From Schlesneria paludicola DSM 18645 (GTDB lineage: Bacteria; Planctomycetota; Planctomycetia; Planctomycetales; Planctomycetaceae): 38,030 nt of DNA. The stretch is from assembly GCA_945869955.1 (NCBI GenBank), contig CAMBQP010000031.1, positions 1 through 38,030 of the forward strand, written 5' to 3'. Under the pieces are notes generated by a model. It saw nothing but the letters and a program-made list of their open reading frames with translations, was not told the DNA's origin and ran no database searches. The position numbers and the translations under genes were made by a program. Of the stretch, positions 7,453 through 16,229 are shown piece by piece (position 1 is the stretch's first letter; every line of letters begins with the position of its first letter).

Positions 7453-9954
7453 ATGTCGAGCGAAACGGACGGCCGGATGGTCACTTCCCCTGCTTTTTCA
7501 ACAAACGCCCCGGAACAACCGGCGAGGGACTCGCACAGCCTCGTTTGGTCCACCATTCTCTCGGTGATCTGGGGACTTGTCGGACCGGGTCAAACGCCCC
7601 TCGCTTTTGCCGAGCTTTTCATCAATCCCACAGCGATTGTGCTGGAGGGACCCGAGTCGACTCAACAACTGCTGATCCAGTGGCGCAACCCTCAGGGAGG
7701 GATGCTCGATCTTACTCGACGGGCCCATTACGCAGTGCAGAATCCTCAAGTCGCGCGTGTCGACGAACTGGGGATGCTCGAACCCCGTGGCGAAGGCCAG
7801 ACCGAAATCGTGGTCCAACACGCAGGAGAGATCGCGCGCGCTACGATCGAGGTCCGCAGGTGGAGAAACCCCCATCCGGTCTCGTTTGATCAGCAGATCA
7901 TTCCCTTACTCACCAAAGCAGGTTGTAATTCAGGAGGATGCCATGGCAAGGCGGAAGGCCAGAATGGTTTCAAACTGAGTATTTTCGGTTTTGATACCGA
8001 AGCCGACTATCAAAGTCTGGTGATGGAATCCAGGGGCCGGCGGGTGTCGCAGACAGCTCCGAGTCAAAGCCTGCTCTTCACCAAGGCGACCGCTCACGTC
8101 CCGCATGGGGGTGGAAAACGAATCCTGGAAGACTCGCTTCCCGCCCGGCGGCTGCTCCGCTGGATTGCCGAAGGGACACAACATCAGTCCGAACAGGTCC
8201 CCGGTGTGACCTCGATCGTCGTCGAACCACCGCTGCAAACCCTGCCACCAGGTGCCTTTCAACAGTTACAGGTGACGGCAGTCGATGCGGCCGGCGGACG
8301 GCATTGCGTCACCGCCGAGGCCGAATTCGAATCCAACGCCCCGACCATCGCCATCGTTGATCGTCAGGGGGGAGTTCAAGCGGGTGAGAACCCCGGCGAG
8401 GCGGCCATGCTGGTCCGCTATCTCGGACAGGTTGCCGTCTGCCGCATCACCATCCCCAAAGCCGGGCCACCGTTCACCCGCCCCCCCGAGTCCAACTTTA
8501 TTGACCGCCATGTCTGGAATAAGCTGCAGCATTTACGAATTCCCCCCAGCGAACTGGCCGACGACCCCACGTTTTTGCGTCGAGTTTTCCTCGATACGAT
8601 CGGAACCCTTCCCACGGCCGCCGAAGCCCGCTCCTTCGCCACCAGCACCGATCCGCAAAAGCGGTCCCGGCTGATTGACGAGTTACTCGATCGACCGGAA
8701 TATGCCGACTTCTGGGCTTTGCGCTGGTCGGATTTGTTGCGGGTCGACCGGGATGCCCTGACCGCTCAAGGGGCCATCGCCATGACCAACTGGTTGAGAC
8801 GACAAGTCGCCGAAAATCGCCCGTATGATCAATTCGTCCGCGAAATCATCACCGCACAGGGAAACACCGCCTCTGATCGCCCCGCCGCCTTTTACAAGGC
8901 CCTGACCACGCCGGAAATCATGAGTCGCTCCATCAGCCAGGTCTTTCTCGGCGTTCGGATCGAGTGTGCCCAATGCCATCATCACCCCTCGGAAAAATGG
9001 GGACAGGAAGACTACTTTGCCTTGGCCGGTTTCTTCACCGGCGTGAATCGAAAAACCCTCCCCTCGGGGGTCGAGGCCATCGTCGTTCGCGGCGGAAGTG
9101 ACCTGAACCATCCCCGCACCAGCCAACCAGTCGCCACTCGACCCCTCGGGGCAGCCACTCCCGAATTAAAGGGAGTTGTCGACAGACGAACGGTCCTGGC
9201 CGACTGGATGGTCCATCCCGACAACCCGTATCTTGCCAAAACCCTCACAAACCGGCTCTGGTCACACTATTTTGGACGAGGTCTCGTCGAGCCGATCGAT
9301 GATCTGCGCGCAACCAACCCCGCCTCAAACGAACCACTGCTGGACGATCTGGCCCGGCACTTTGTCGAACTAAAATTCGATATCAAGGGTTTAACCCGAA
9401 CCCTGCTGAACTCACGCACTTACCAGCTCGGCTTCGCAAATCCCGACAATCTGCGCGACGAACAGAACTTTTCGCATGCGATTGCCAAAGCGATTCCCGC
9501 CGAAGTGCTGCTCGATGCAATCAGCCAGACGACCGGCGTACCCGAGAAATTCAATGGCTGGCCCGAGGGAGCACGGGCGATCCAGGTCTGGGATAATCGG
9601 ATGCCGTCGTATTTCCTCAAACTGTTTGGCCGTCCGGTCCGGGCGAGTGTCTGTGAATGCGAGCGAAGCAACGAACCGAGTATCGCACAGGCGCTCCATT
9701 TGATGAATTCCCCCGAAATCCTCGCCAAAGTCCGCTCGCGACGGGGAACGATTCATCAACTGGTCACCTCGTCCCGTTCGCCGCAGCAACTGATCGAAGA
9801 ATTGTATTTGGGGACACTCGCACGCATCCCTACAGAACAGGAACAGACGGTGATGGGTTCCCTGTTTGACGATTCCGGAAATGATCGCCGTGCCGCCGCA
9901 GAAGATGTACTTTGGGCTTTGTTGAATACGAAAGAATTTGTGTTCAATCGTTAA
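7453..9954 (+). CDS. DUF1549/DUF1553 protein with Ig-like domain and cytochrome-like motifs
   Basis: About 833 residues from ATG 7453; ATGs at 7411, 7420 and 7477 are also possible and no start has a good ribosome site. A hydrophobic signal segment ends near FA about 50 residues in. Then come a BIG2-like Ig domain (about 60-145), a haem-type motif CNSGGCHG (C158) in the typical AGCNSGGCHGKAEGQNGFKLS setting, a second beta-rich region, DUF1549 (from about 350, with CAQCHHHP at C505) and DUF1553 (about 573 to the end). Such proteins are hallmark exported proteins of planctomycetes and related phyla; whether haem is bound, and what they do, is not settled. The next gene is a DUF1501 protein, the standard partner. 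The last codons lie in a 56-bp tandem duplication. Confidence 0.93.
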   Translation: MSSETDGRMVTSPAFSTNAPEQPARDSHSLVWSTILSVIWGLVGPGQTPLAFAELFINPTAIVLEGPESTQQLLIQWRNPQGGMLDLTRRAHYAVQNPQVARVDELGMLEPRGEGQTEIVVQHAGEIARATIEVRRWRNPHPVSFDQQIIPLLTKAGCNSGGCHGKAEGQNGFKLSIFGFDTEADYQSLVMESRGRRVSQTAPSQSLLFTKATAHVPHGGGKRILEDSLPARRLLRWIAEGTQHQSEQVPGVTSIVVEPPLQTLPPGAFQQLQVTAVDAAGGRHCVTAEAEFESNAPTIAIVDRQGGVQAGENPGEAAMLVRYLGQVAVCRITIPKAGPPFTRPPESNFIDRHVWNKLQHLRIPPSELADDPTFLRRVFLDTIGTLPTAAEARSFATSTDPQKRSRLIDELLDRPEYADFWALRWSDLLRVDRDALTAQGAIAMTNWLRRQVAENRPYDQFVREIITAQGNTASDRPAAFYKALTTPEIMSRSISQVFLGVRIECAQCHHHPSEKWGQEDYFALAGFFTGVNRKTLPSGVEAIVVRGGSDLNHPRTSQPVATRPLGAATPELKGVVDRRTVLADWMVHPDNPYLAKTLTNRLWSHYFGRGLVEPIDDLRATNPASNEPLLDDLARHFVELKFDIKGLTRTLLNSRTYQLGFANPDNLRDEQNFSHAIAKAIPAEVLLDAISQTTGVPEKFNGWPEGARAIQVWDNRMPSYFLKLFGRPVRASVCECERSNEPSIAQALHLMNSPEILAKVRSRRGTIHQLVTSSRSPQQLIEELYLGTLARIPTEQEQTVMGSLFDDSGNDRRAAAEDVLWALLNTKEFVFNR

Positions 9955-10012
9955 TGGAAGATGTACGTTAGACTTTGTTGAATGCGAAATTTTTTGTGTT
10001 CAATCGTTAATG
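9901..10012 (+). repeat. 56-bp tandem duplication across the DUF1553 stop codon
   Basis: Bases 9901-9956 and 9957-10012 are two head-to-tail units with 49 of 56 positions identical. The first unit encodes the last residues and stop of the DUF1553 protein and ends in TTAATG. The second is a decayed copy: its equivalent frame has an internal TAG, and it ends in the same TTAATG. The unit therefore duplicated the gene end into the gap before the DUF1501 gene. Confidence 0.92.
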
Positions 10013-10060
10013 AAAAAATTCTGGAACGACGCTTCGGACACGAATCGGCAGAGGTCAATG

Positions 10061-11443
10061 ATGATTAGCAATAAGCAGATTCAATTCCCGTCCTGGTATG
10101 ACGGTCTCAGGTACGGCAATCGCAGCAGCGGCGGTCAGAGCGGGGGCAGCCTGAATCGGCGGCAATCGCTGCAGATTGGTGCCTCGGGCTTTCTGGGGGG
10201 GATGACCCTCCCGTCACTGCTGCAAATGGAGGCACTCGCAGGGACCGGAAACACCCCGGCCGCCAAGTCTTGCATTTTTCTGTATCTGCAGGGGGGGCCT
10301 TCGACCATCGACATGTGGGACATGAAGCCCGACGCCCCGGCCGAGATTCGCGGACCCTACAAGCCGATCGCTACCAATGTCCCCGGCACGTTTGTCGGCG
10401 AACACTGTTTTCGTTGTGCCAAGGTCGCCGACAAGTACACCATTCTTCGTTCCCATAGCCATAACGACGGCGGACATACCACCGGATCGCATTATGTATT
10501 GACCGGTTATCGACCCAATTTTGCCGACGGTGCCAACACCCGCGTCCCGGTCAACGAACTGTTCCCCTCGTGCGGCTCGATCGTCTCGCGCGAGTTAGGA
10601 GTGCGGGGAAGTGTCCCCCCTTATATCAACATGCCACATCCCCTCACCGCCGGGGGGCCAGGCTTTTATGGTGCCGAGCATGCCCCGTTTGTGATCGAGT
10701 CGGACCCGGTTCAACCCGATTTCGAAGTTCAAGACCTGCGACCCGATGAACGGCTCGGGAACGCCCGGTTGGACCGTCGTCAACGAGTGTTGCAGTCGAT
10801 CGAAGGTGCGCGGACCCCGACCGGCAGGGCGGCCACCATGGCCACCTACTACGAAAAAGCGCGAGAACTGGTGAATTCTCCGGCAGCCCGCAAGGCCTTC
10901 GATCTGAAGTCCGAGCCCGAATCGCTCCGCGCCGCCTATGGGTATACGTCACTCGGTCAATGTGCCTTGCTGGGGAGACGGTTGGTTGAGGCAGGGTGCC
11001 GGTTTGTGGGGGTCGACCACGGCAGTTGGGATACCCATTTTTCCTGCTTCCCCAGTCTCGAAAAGGACTTGATCCCGCATGCCGATCAGGCCTTCAGTGC
11101 CCTGGTGACCGATCTACACGATCGTGGCCTGCTCGACAGCACCCTCGTCGTGATGATGGGAGAAATGGGCCGCACCCCCCGGATCAATAATCAAGCCGGA
11201 CGCGATCACTGGTCCCAGGCCCAAAGCGTGCTCTTTGCCGGTGGAGGAATCAAACCGGGACAAGTGATCGGTGCCACCGACAAACATGCCGCCGCCCCGA
11301 TCACCGAACCGATCGGTGTCGCCGACATCCTCCGCACCCTGTTTCATCAACTGGGGATCGACAGCGATCGAACCTACTACACGCCACTCGGTCGCCCCGT
11401 CCCGATTGTCAGTGGTGGCAAACTGATTTCCGAACTGATTTGA
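10061..11443 (+). CDS. DUF1501 family protein, probably Tat-exported
   Basis: 460 residues from ATG 10061, chosen because GAGG sits six bases before it; ATGs at 10010 and 10058 are alternatives, and 10010 falls at the edge of the duplicated unit. A twin-arginine-like signal, NRRQSLQIGASGFLGG, lies about 35 residues in. The body shows the DUF1501 pattern: CIFLYLQGGPSTIDMWDMKPDAP, RSHSHNDGGHTTGSHY, VGVDHGSWDTHF and VVMMGEMGRTPRIN with GRDHWSQ. Asp, His and Glu residues in these blocks match the metal-binding layout of the alkaline phosphatase/sulfatase superfamily, to which DUF1501 is considered related. The reaction is unknown. It follows the DUF1553 gene and precedes the PPC-domain gene, most likely as one transcription unit. 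Confidence 0.93.
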   Translation: MISNKQIQFPSWYDGLRYGNRSSGGQSGGSLNRRQSLQIGASGFLGGMTLPSLLQMEALAGTGNTPAAKSCIFLYLQGGPSTIDMWDMKPDAPAEIRGPYKPIATNVPGTFVGEHCFRCAKVADKYTILRSHSHNDGGHTTGSHYVLTGYRPNFADGANTRVPVNELFPSCGSIVSRELGVRGSVPPYINMPHPLTAGGPGFYGAEHAPFVIESDPVQPDFEVQDLRPDERLGNARLDRRQRVLQSIEGARTPTGRAATMATYYEKARELVNSPAARKAFDLKSEPESLRAAYGYTSLGQCALLGRRLVEAGCRFVGVDHGSWDTHFSCFPSLEKDLIPHADQAFSALVTDLHDRGLLDSTLVVMMGEMGRTPRINNQAGRDHWSQAQSVLFAGGGIKPGQVIGATDKHAAAPITEPIGVADILRTLFHQLGIDSDRTYYTPLGRPVPIVSGGKLISELI

Positions 11444-11504
11444 ATTGTCGAGTTGGCTGGCAACCCCCCTGCGAGACTTGCAAGCTTATTTTGAGGGAAT
11501 CCCC

Positions 11505-13982
11505 ATGAACCACGTTCGGCCCACACGTCATCTCTGGCTGTGCATGACACTCGGCCTGATCAGTGCATGGGATTCGTCCCTGTTCGCGCAGAAAGCTCCT
11601 GCTGCCGGATACATTTTCCCGGCAGGAGGGAAAGCGGGAACAACGGTCGAGGTGCAACTGGGAGGCTATGACTGGACCCCGGATCTGCAATTCCTGCTGC
11701 ATGACTCGCCTGAAAAGCCCGGAAAACTCGATACCCCTGATAGTTCTAGCAAAAAAATCCAGCTCGAAGTCTTGGCGATACCAGGTGATGTGATTCCACA
11801 TCGTCCCCCCTACTGGTTCGGCATCAAAAGTATGGTGAACGATCCCCCCCTTCCGCGCGAAGTGACCGCACGATTTGTCCTGCCAGCCGACTTGCCCCCC
11901 GGCCCCGTTCGTTGGTGCGTCGCAAACGCCAATGGGGGGAGCCCGTGCGGACTCTTCATCGTGGGGGACACCCCCGAGGTGATCGAAGAGGAATCCCGCT
12001 CGGCCGCGCAAACCTTGCCCACACTCCCCGTCACCGTGAATGGTCGGTTGCTGCAGATTGAAGAGGTCGATCGATATTCCTTGAGCGTCGAACGTTCTGG
12101 ACTGGTCACCTGTGAGCTGACCGCACGGCGGTTGGGAAGTGATCTGTTTGGAGTCCTGGAAGTGTTGGACGAGCACGGCAAGCGGGTCGCCGAAGCGATC
12201 GACACCGAAGGACAAGACCCCGTGCTGACGTTCTTTGCACACGCTGGCCAGAATTATACCGTGACGGTTCGCGATCTCGATTACCGTGGCTACCGCTGTC
12301 TGACGTATCGCCTGGGAATCACCACCGGCCCCCGTGTCATTGGAGCAATCCCCGCCGCTGGCCGACGTGGGGAAACCCGTCCAGTGGAATTCGTCGGTCT
12401 CGGCATCGCCACAGGACAGCCACGCCTGGAAACCCTGACTCAACAAGTCACCTTTCCAACCGAGCCGGGTCAAGCCAGTTTTTCCTATCGCCTACAGACA
12501 CCTGCCGGAACCGCCGCCGAGTTCCCGCTGAGTCTCAGTGACTTCAATGAGCTCATCGAACCCGACGAAGTCAATCCCGCTGGGCGGCGACTGACCGTTC
12601 CCACCGCCATCACCGGTCGACTGGACAATCCCAGTCGCCAGGATCGTTATACGCTGGCGGGATTGAAGGGGGATATCTGGAATCTCTCGGCCGAGGCGCG
12701 TGGTCTCGGTTCGTCGCTGGATCTGGCGTTATCGGTCCTGGACGCTGACGGAAAAGAGCTGGCACAAAACGATGATGCCCCCGGAACCACCAATCCCCGC
12801 CTGACGGTGACACTCCCCGCCGACGGTGATTTTCAGTTGGTGGTGTCGGATGTCTCGGGAGCCCCTGACGGACTCCGCTCAATCTACAGATTGGTCACCG
12901 AGGCTCCCCGGAATTCCTTTCGCCTCCGCTCCAACGGAATTCTGAATCTCCCCCTGGCTGCCGGGGCAGGTACGCTCGAAGGGACCGTGGTACGCGAAGG
13001 GGGCTTCAAGGAACCGATCAAGCTGGTCGTCACGGGATTGCCCGTCGGAGTGACCGCTCCCGCCGAAATCCTGATCGAGCCGGCGGCGGCCACCTTCAAG
13101 ATTCCGCTCACGATCGATCCCCAAGCCCCCGCCAGCAGTTCGTTCGTCCAGATTCAAGGGACTGCAACCTCCGAGGGGCACGAGTTCATCAAACCGGTCC
13201 TGGTTCCAGCGACCGGATCACTGGTGGTTCGAGATGCCGAGACCAATCTGGTGCCGTTCATCCTGATGACCACGACGCTAAAAGTTCCCTTCAAAATCAA
13301 GCCGACGGAAGCGGACGGGGGGCGGCGAGTTCATCGGGGTGCGACGCATCTGGCCGAACTGATCGTCGAACGCGATCCCGGTTTTTCGGGCGAAATCGTC
13401 TTGGACATGTCCGCCGCGCAATCACGACATCGACAGGGGATTCATGGACCCCGATTTTCGATTCCCCCCGATCTGAAAACAGTAGCCTATCCGGTCTTCG
13501 TACCCGAGTGCCTGGAAACCGCCCGGACCTCACGTTTGGGTTTAGTGGCAATGACCAAAGTGCGAGACTCCCAGGGGAATGAGCGGACGGTGCTGGCCGC
13601 AGTGGAAGGCCAGATCACGATGTCGATCGAAGGGGCGTTACTGAAGCTCTCGCAAACCGCCGACGAATACGTGATACCTATCGGACAATCGGTGGTGATC
13701 CCGCTGAAGCTAGCCAAGTCCCGCACCTTAACCGGCCCGGTTTCCGTGGAACTGGTAATCCCCAAGGAATTATCAGGACTAATCCAGGCCCCCCCACTCA
13801 CGCTCTCGACCGAGCAGGAAGGGACGGACTGGACGATTACCACTCAGCCCGACCGACGCCTGCTCGGAACAAAGGTATTCACCGCACGCGCAACCACGAT
13901 GCGAGACGGCTTTCCCGCCATCTCAGAATGCCTGATCGAGATCGAATTCGTTGAGTCCGCCTTAACCTCATCAGCACCGTAA
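11505..13982 (+). CDS. Exported protein with pre-peptidase C-terminal (PPC)-like domains
   Basis: 825 residues from ATG 11505, with GAGGGA about seven bases upstream. A signal peptide ends near SLFAQ (about residue 29). PPC-like beta-sandwich regions occur at about 172-275 (NGRLLQIEEVDRYSL ... NYTVTVRDLDY) and 368-467 (GRLDNPSRQDRYTL ... FQLVVSDVSG), flanked by other beta-rich segments and no catalytic motif. PPC domains usually bind surfaces or partners beside secreted enzymes. The gene starts 61 bases after the DUF1501 stop, and this trio order (DUF1549/1553, DUF1501, PPC) recurs in planctomycetes, which suggests that the three work together at the cell surface or in the periplasm. Role inferred from context only. 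Confidence 0.85.
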   Translation: MNHVRPTRHLWLCMTLGLISAWDSSLFAQKAPAAGYIFPAGGKAGTTVEVQLGGYDWTPDLQFLLHDSPEKPGKLDTPDSSSKKIQLEVLAIPGDVIPHRPPYWFGIKSMVNDPPLPREVTARFVLPADLPPGPVRWCVANANGGSPCGLFIVGDTPEVIEEESRSAAQTLPTLPVTVNGRLLQIEEVDRYSLSVERSGLVTCELTARRLGSDLFGVLEVLDEHGKRVAEAIDTEGQDPVLTFFAHAGQNYTVTVRDLDYRGYRCLTYRLGITTGPRVIGAIPAAGRRGETRPVEFVGLGIATGQPRLETLTQQVTFPTEPGQASFSYRLQTPAGTAAEFPLSLSDFNELIEPDEVNPAGRRLTVPTAITGRLDNPSRQDRYTLAGLKGDIWNLSAEARGLGSSLDLALSVLDADGKELAQNDDAPGTTNPRLTVTLPADGDFQLVVSDVSGAPDGLRSIYRLVTEAPRNSFRLRSNGILNLPLAAGAGTLEGTVVREGGFKEPIKLVVTGLPVGVTAPAEILIEPAAATFKIPLTIDPQAPASSSFVQIQGTATSEGHEFIKPVLVPATGSLVVRDAETNLVPFILMTTTLKVPFKIKPTEADGGRRVHRGATHLAELIVERDPGFSGEIVLDMSAAQSRHRQGIHGPRFSIPPDLKTVAYPVFVPECLETARTSRLGLVAMTKVRDSQGNERTVLAAVEGQITMSIEGALLKLSQTADEYVIPIGQSVVIPLKLAKSRTLTGPVSVELVIPKELSGLIQAPPLTLSTEQEGTDWTITTQPDRRLLGTKVFTARATTMRDGFPAISECLIEIEFVESALTSSAP

Positions 13983-14283
13983 TCATCACATTATCAGTCC
14001 CGTGACCATCACATTCCAGGCAAAGCTCCGTTTCTTGGGAACGCTCTCAACCTCGGCTTTCCTTCGTGTCTCTGTGTCTCTGTGGTTCATTTACTTCTTC
14101 CCGCTTGCTCGATAGGCAGAGAAGACAAAATTAACCTGTATGGATCAGAGTCAAGGGTAACGGGTGTACGGAGATATGGGTGACACATTCCTCTTACCCC
14201 CATTCGCGCTTTCAAATTCCCCCGGCAGTCGACGGACCGCCCGCTGAGTTTTTCACGAGAACAAACACCTGTTGCTTGTCCCG
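13983..14283. other. Convergent gap with a widespread dispersed sequence
   Basis: This gap between the converging PPC and VapC-type genes holds no convincing gene; a 69-codon minus-strand frame here is not protein-like. At 14061-14091 the reverse strand reads AATGAACCACAGAGACACAG continuing into AGACACGAAGG, a type of repeat sequence I recall from many unrelated bacterial genomes. No clear terminator hairpin with a T-run is visible for either gene. Confidence 0.5.
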
Positions 14284-14709
14284 TTAACTCAACCACGTCT
14301 CGAATCTCAGCCCTGGCACTTTCTCAAAATCCTGCCGGTTTGCCGTGAGCAACATCGCGTCATTGGCAAGACATATCGCCGCGATTTTTAAGTCGCGGGT
14401 GGCAATTCGGACTTTTGCTGTTCGTAGCAATTCAAATCGATCTGCCGCCGCTTGACCGAAAGGTGTGACAGGGAAGGCTGCAAAAAATGCAAATATACTG
14501 CTCAGCTCTCTGTAAGCCGACACCTGACGGAGGGGAATTCGTTCTTTGGCGATTGCCGCCAACCAGCTCCGCATCGTTTCTTCGACGACCACGAGGGGAA
14601 TTTTGAAGAGTTCGTTGCTCGGCAGACTCATTCGTGCAACGAGTCGTGTCTGCCGTTGACTCGGGGGCATCCTCAAAATACTCATATGGTCAGTGTCGAG
14701 CAGTATCAC
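14284..14709 (-). CDS. VapC-type PIN-domain protein, no adjacent antitoxin
   Basis: The 141-residue protein has the full length and order of a PIN ribonuclease domain: LLDTDH at residues 3-8 (D5, D7), VVEE (E43/E44), TRDLKIAA (D106) and NRQDFEKVPGLRFETW (D127 and the usual C-terminus). These acidic residues would coordinate the metal for single-strand RNA cleavage. VapC toxins normally sit just after a small DNA-binding antitoxin gene. Here only 40 bases separate the start from the stop of the upstream DUF1501 gene, and nothing antitoxin-like lies downstream either, so it is an orphan. It may be co-transcribed as the third gene of that operon. Family assignment is firm; toxicity is not shown. 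Confidence 0.88.
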   Translation of the reverse strand: MILLDTDHMSILRMPPSQRQTRLVARMSLPSNELFKIPLVVVEETMRSWLAAIAKERIPLRQVSAYRELSSIFAFFAAFPVTPFGQAAADRFELLRTAKVRIATRDLKIAAICLANDAMLLTANRQDFEKVPGLRFETWLS

Positions 14710-14749
14710 GGGGATCCCTCGGACAAAGCCGCCTGCCGATCTGCTTCTT

Positions 14750-16210
14750 TTAAGCGAGTAACCCGGGAATCACCTCGCCGTGGATGTCGGTTAGCCGGAA
14801 ATCTCGACCCTGAAAGCGATAGGTGAGCTGCGTGTGCTCGATCCCCAGCAGGTGCAGGATCGTGGCGTTCAGGTCGTGGACATGCACCGGATCGCGGACG
14901 ATGTTGTAACAATATTCGTCGGTCTCACCATAAGTGGTACCCGCTTTGACCCCGGCTCCCGCGAGCAGCATGGTGTAGCAGCGGGGGTGATGGTCACGGC
15001 CATAATTGTCTACCGACACTCCCCCCTGAGAATAGACCGTACGGCCAAATTCCCCGCCCCAGACAATCAGCGTGTCCTTCAACAGATCGCGCTGTTTGAG
15101 GTCTTTGATTAAGGCCGCTGTCGCCTGGTCGGTATCCTGACATTGCCCCCGAATGGCTGCAGGTAAGCCGCCGTGATGATCCCAGCCCATGTGAAATAAC
15201 TGGACAAAGCGAACATCTCGCTCGGCCAACCGACGGGCCAGCAAACAATTCGCGGCATAACTTCCTGGACGATGCACATCCGGTCCATACATGTCGAGAA
15301 CCGACTTGGGCTCGTTGGAAACATTCAGCAGTTCGGGGACACTGGTTTGCATCCGGAATGCCATTTCGTACTGGGAAATCCGGGTCTGAATTTCGGGATC
15401 ACCGACTTGTTCAAGGTGCTTTTGATTCAGTGCAGCAATCCGGTCGAGCGTGCCTCGTCGCATGGCCGGGGCAACCCCTGGGGGATTCGACAGATACAGG
15501 ACCGCGTCCCCCTGATTGCGGAACTTAACCCCCTGATGCTGAGATGGAAGGAAGCCGGAACTCCAAAGTCGATCGTACAGCGGCTGATCATCGGGTCGGC
15601 CACTGCCGAAACTGGTCAGCACGACATACGCCGGCAAGTCTCGATTCTCGCTCCCCAGTCCGTAACTTAACCACGAACCGATACTGGGCCGCCCCGCCAA
15701 CTGCGATCCCGTCTGACAGAAAGTAATGGCGGGATCGTGATTGATCGCCTCGGTTTTGACCGTGCGGATCATGCAGAAGTTGTCAGCCACGCTGGACATG
15801 TGAGGCATCAGTTCGCTGAGCCACATCCCGCTCTGCCCCTGTTGCGCAAACTTGAACAGCGAGGGGGCGACGGGAAAACTGGACTGGCCTGAAGTCATCG
15901 TCGTCAGCCGCTGCCCCTGACGAATCGATTCGGGCAATTCCTGGCCGCGACGCGATTCGAGCTGTGGTTTGGGGTCGAACAGGTCCATCTGTGAGGGAGC
16001 CCCCGACTGAAACAAATAGATAATCCGTTTAGCCTTGGGGGGAAACGAGGGGAAACCCGGCAAACCAAGACTTGGCTGATCTTGGGCGCGCGAGACCGCA
16101 GATGGCGAACCGATCAGCCCTGCCAGAGCCGTAGCCCCGAGCGACAGACCCGAAGACTTGAAGAACAGCCGGCGATTCAGCGCATCGGAATTCAGATGAT
16201 GGGGGTTCAT
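14750..16210 (-). CDS. DUF1501 family protein (second module)
   Basis: 486 residues from ATG 16210, 19 bases after the stop of the upstream DUF1549/DUF1553 gene; an in-frame ATG at 16255 would overlap that gene. A twin-arginine-like signal [20 protein letters not shown] starts at about residue 13. Conserved DUF1501 blocks follow: [20 protein letters not shown], a [15 protein letters not shown] block, [25 protein letters not shown] and [12 protein letters not shown], with His/Asp/Glu residues in the places expected for an alkaline-phosphatase-like metal site. It belongs to a clearly different subgroup from the plus-strand copy: its N-terminal and middle parts align poorly beyond the motifs. 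Partner of the preceding gene; activity unknown. Confidence 0.94.
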   Translation of the reverse strand: MNPHHLNSDALNRRLFFKSSGLSLGATALAGLIGSPSAVSRAQDQPSLGLPGFPSFPPKAKRIIYLFQSGAPSQMDLFDPKPQLESRRGQELPESIRQGQRLTTMTSGQSSFPVAPSLFKFAQQGQSGMWLSELMPHMSSVADNFCMIRTVKTEAINHDPAITFCQTGSQLAGRPSIGSWLSYGLGSENRDLPAYVVLTSFGSGRPDDQPLYDRLWSSGFLPSQHQGVKFRNQGDAVLYLSNPPGVAPAMRRGTLDRIAALNQKHLEQVGDPEIQTRISQYEMAFRMQTSVPELLNVSNEPKSVLDMYGPDVHRPGSYAANCLLARRLAERDVRFVQLFHMGWDHHGGLPAAIRGQCQDTDQATAALIKDLKQRDLLKDTLIVWGGEFGRTVYSQGGVSVDNYGRDHHPRCYTMLLAGAGVKAGTTYGETDEYCYNIVRDPVHVHDLNATILHLLGIEHTQLTYRFQGRDFRLTDIHGEVIPGLLA

Positions 16211-16229
16211 GTGGTTTCTCTGGAAAGCG

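Noticed and set aside
11409-12473. Long 354-codon frame on the minus strand
   Set aside because: It is antisense to the PPC-domain gene, which has a signal peptide, ribosome site and domains; the antisense translation has no recognisable pattern.
14087-14296. Small minus-strand frame next to the VapC gene as a candidate antitoxin
   Set aside because: It lies downstream of the toxin, not upstream, has a Cys/Arg/Gly-rich composition and no DNA-binding fold pattern.
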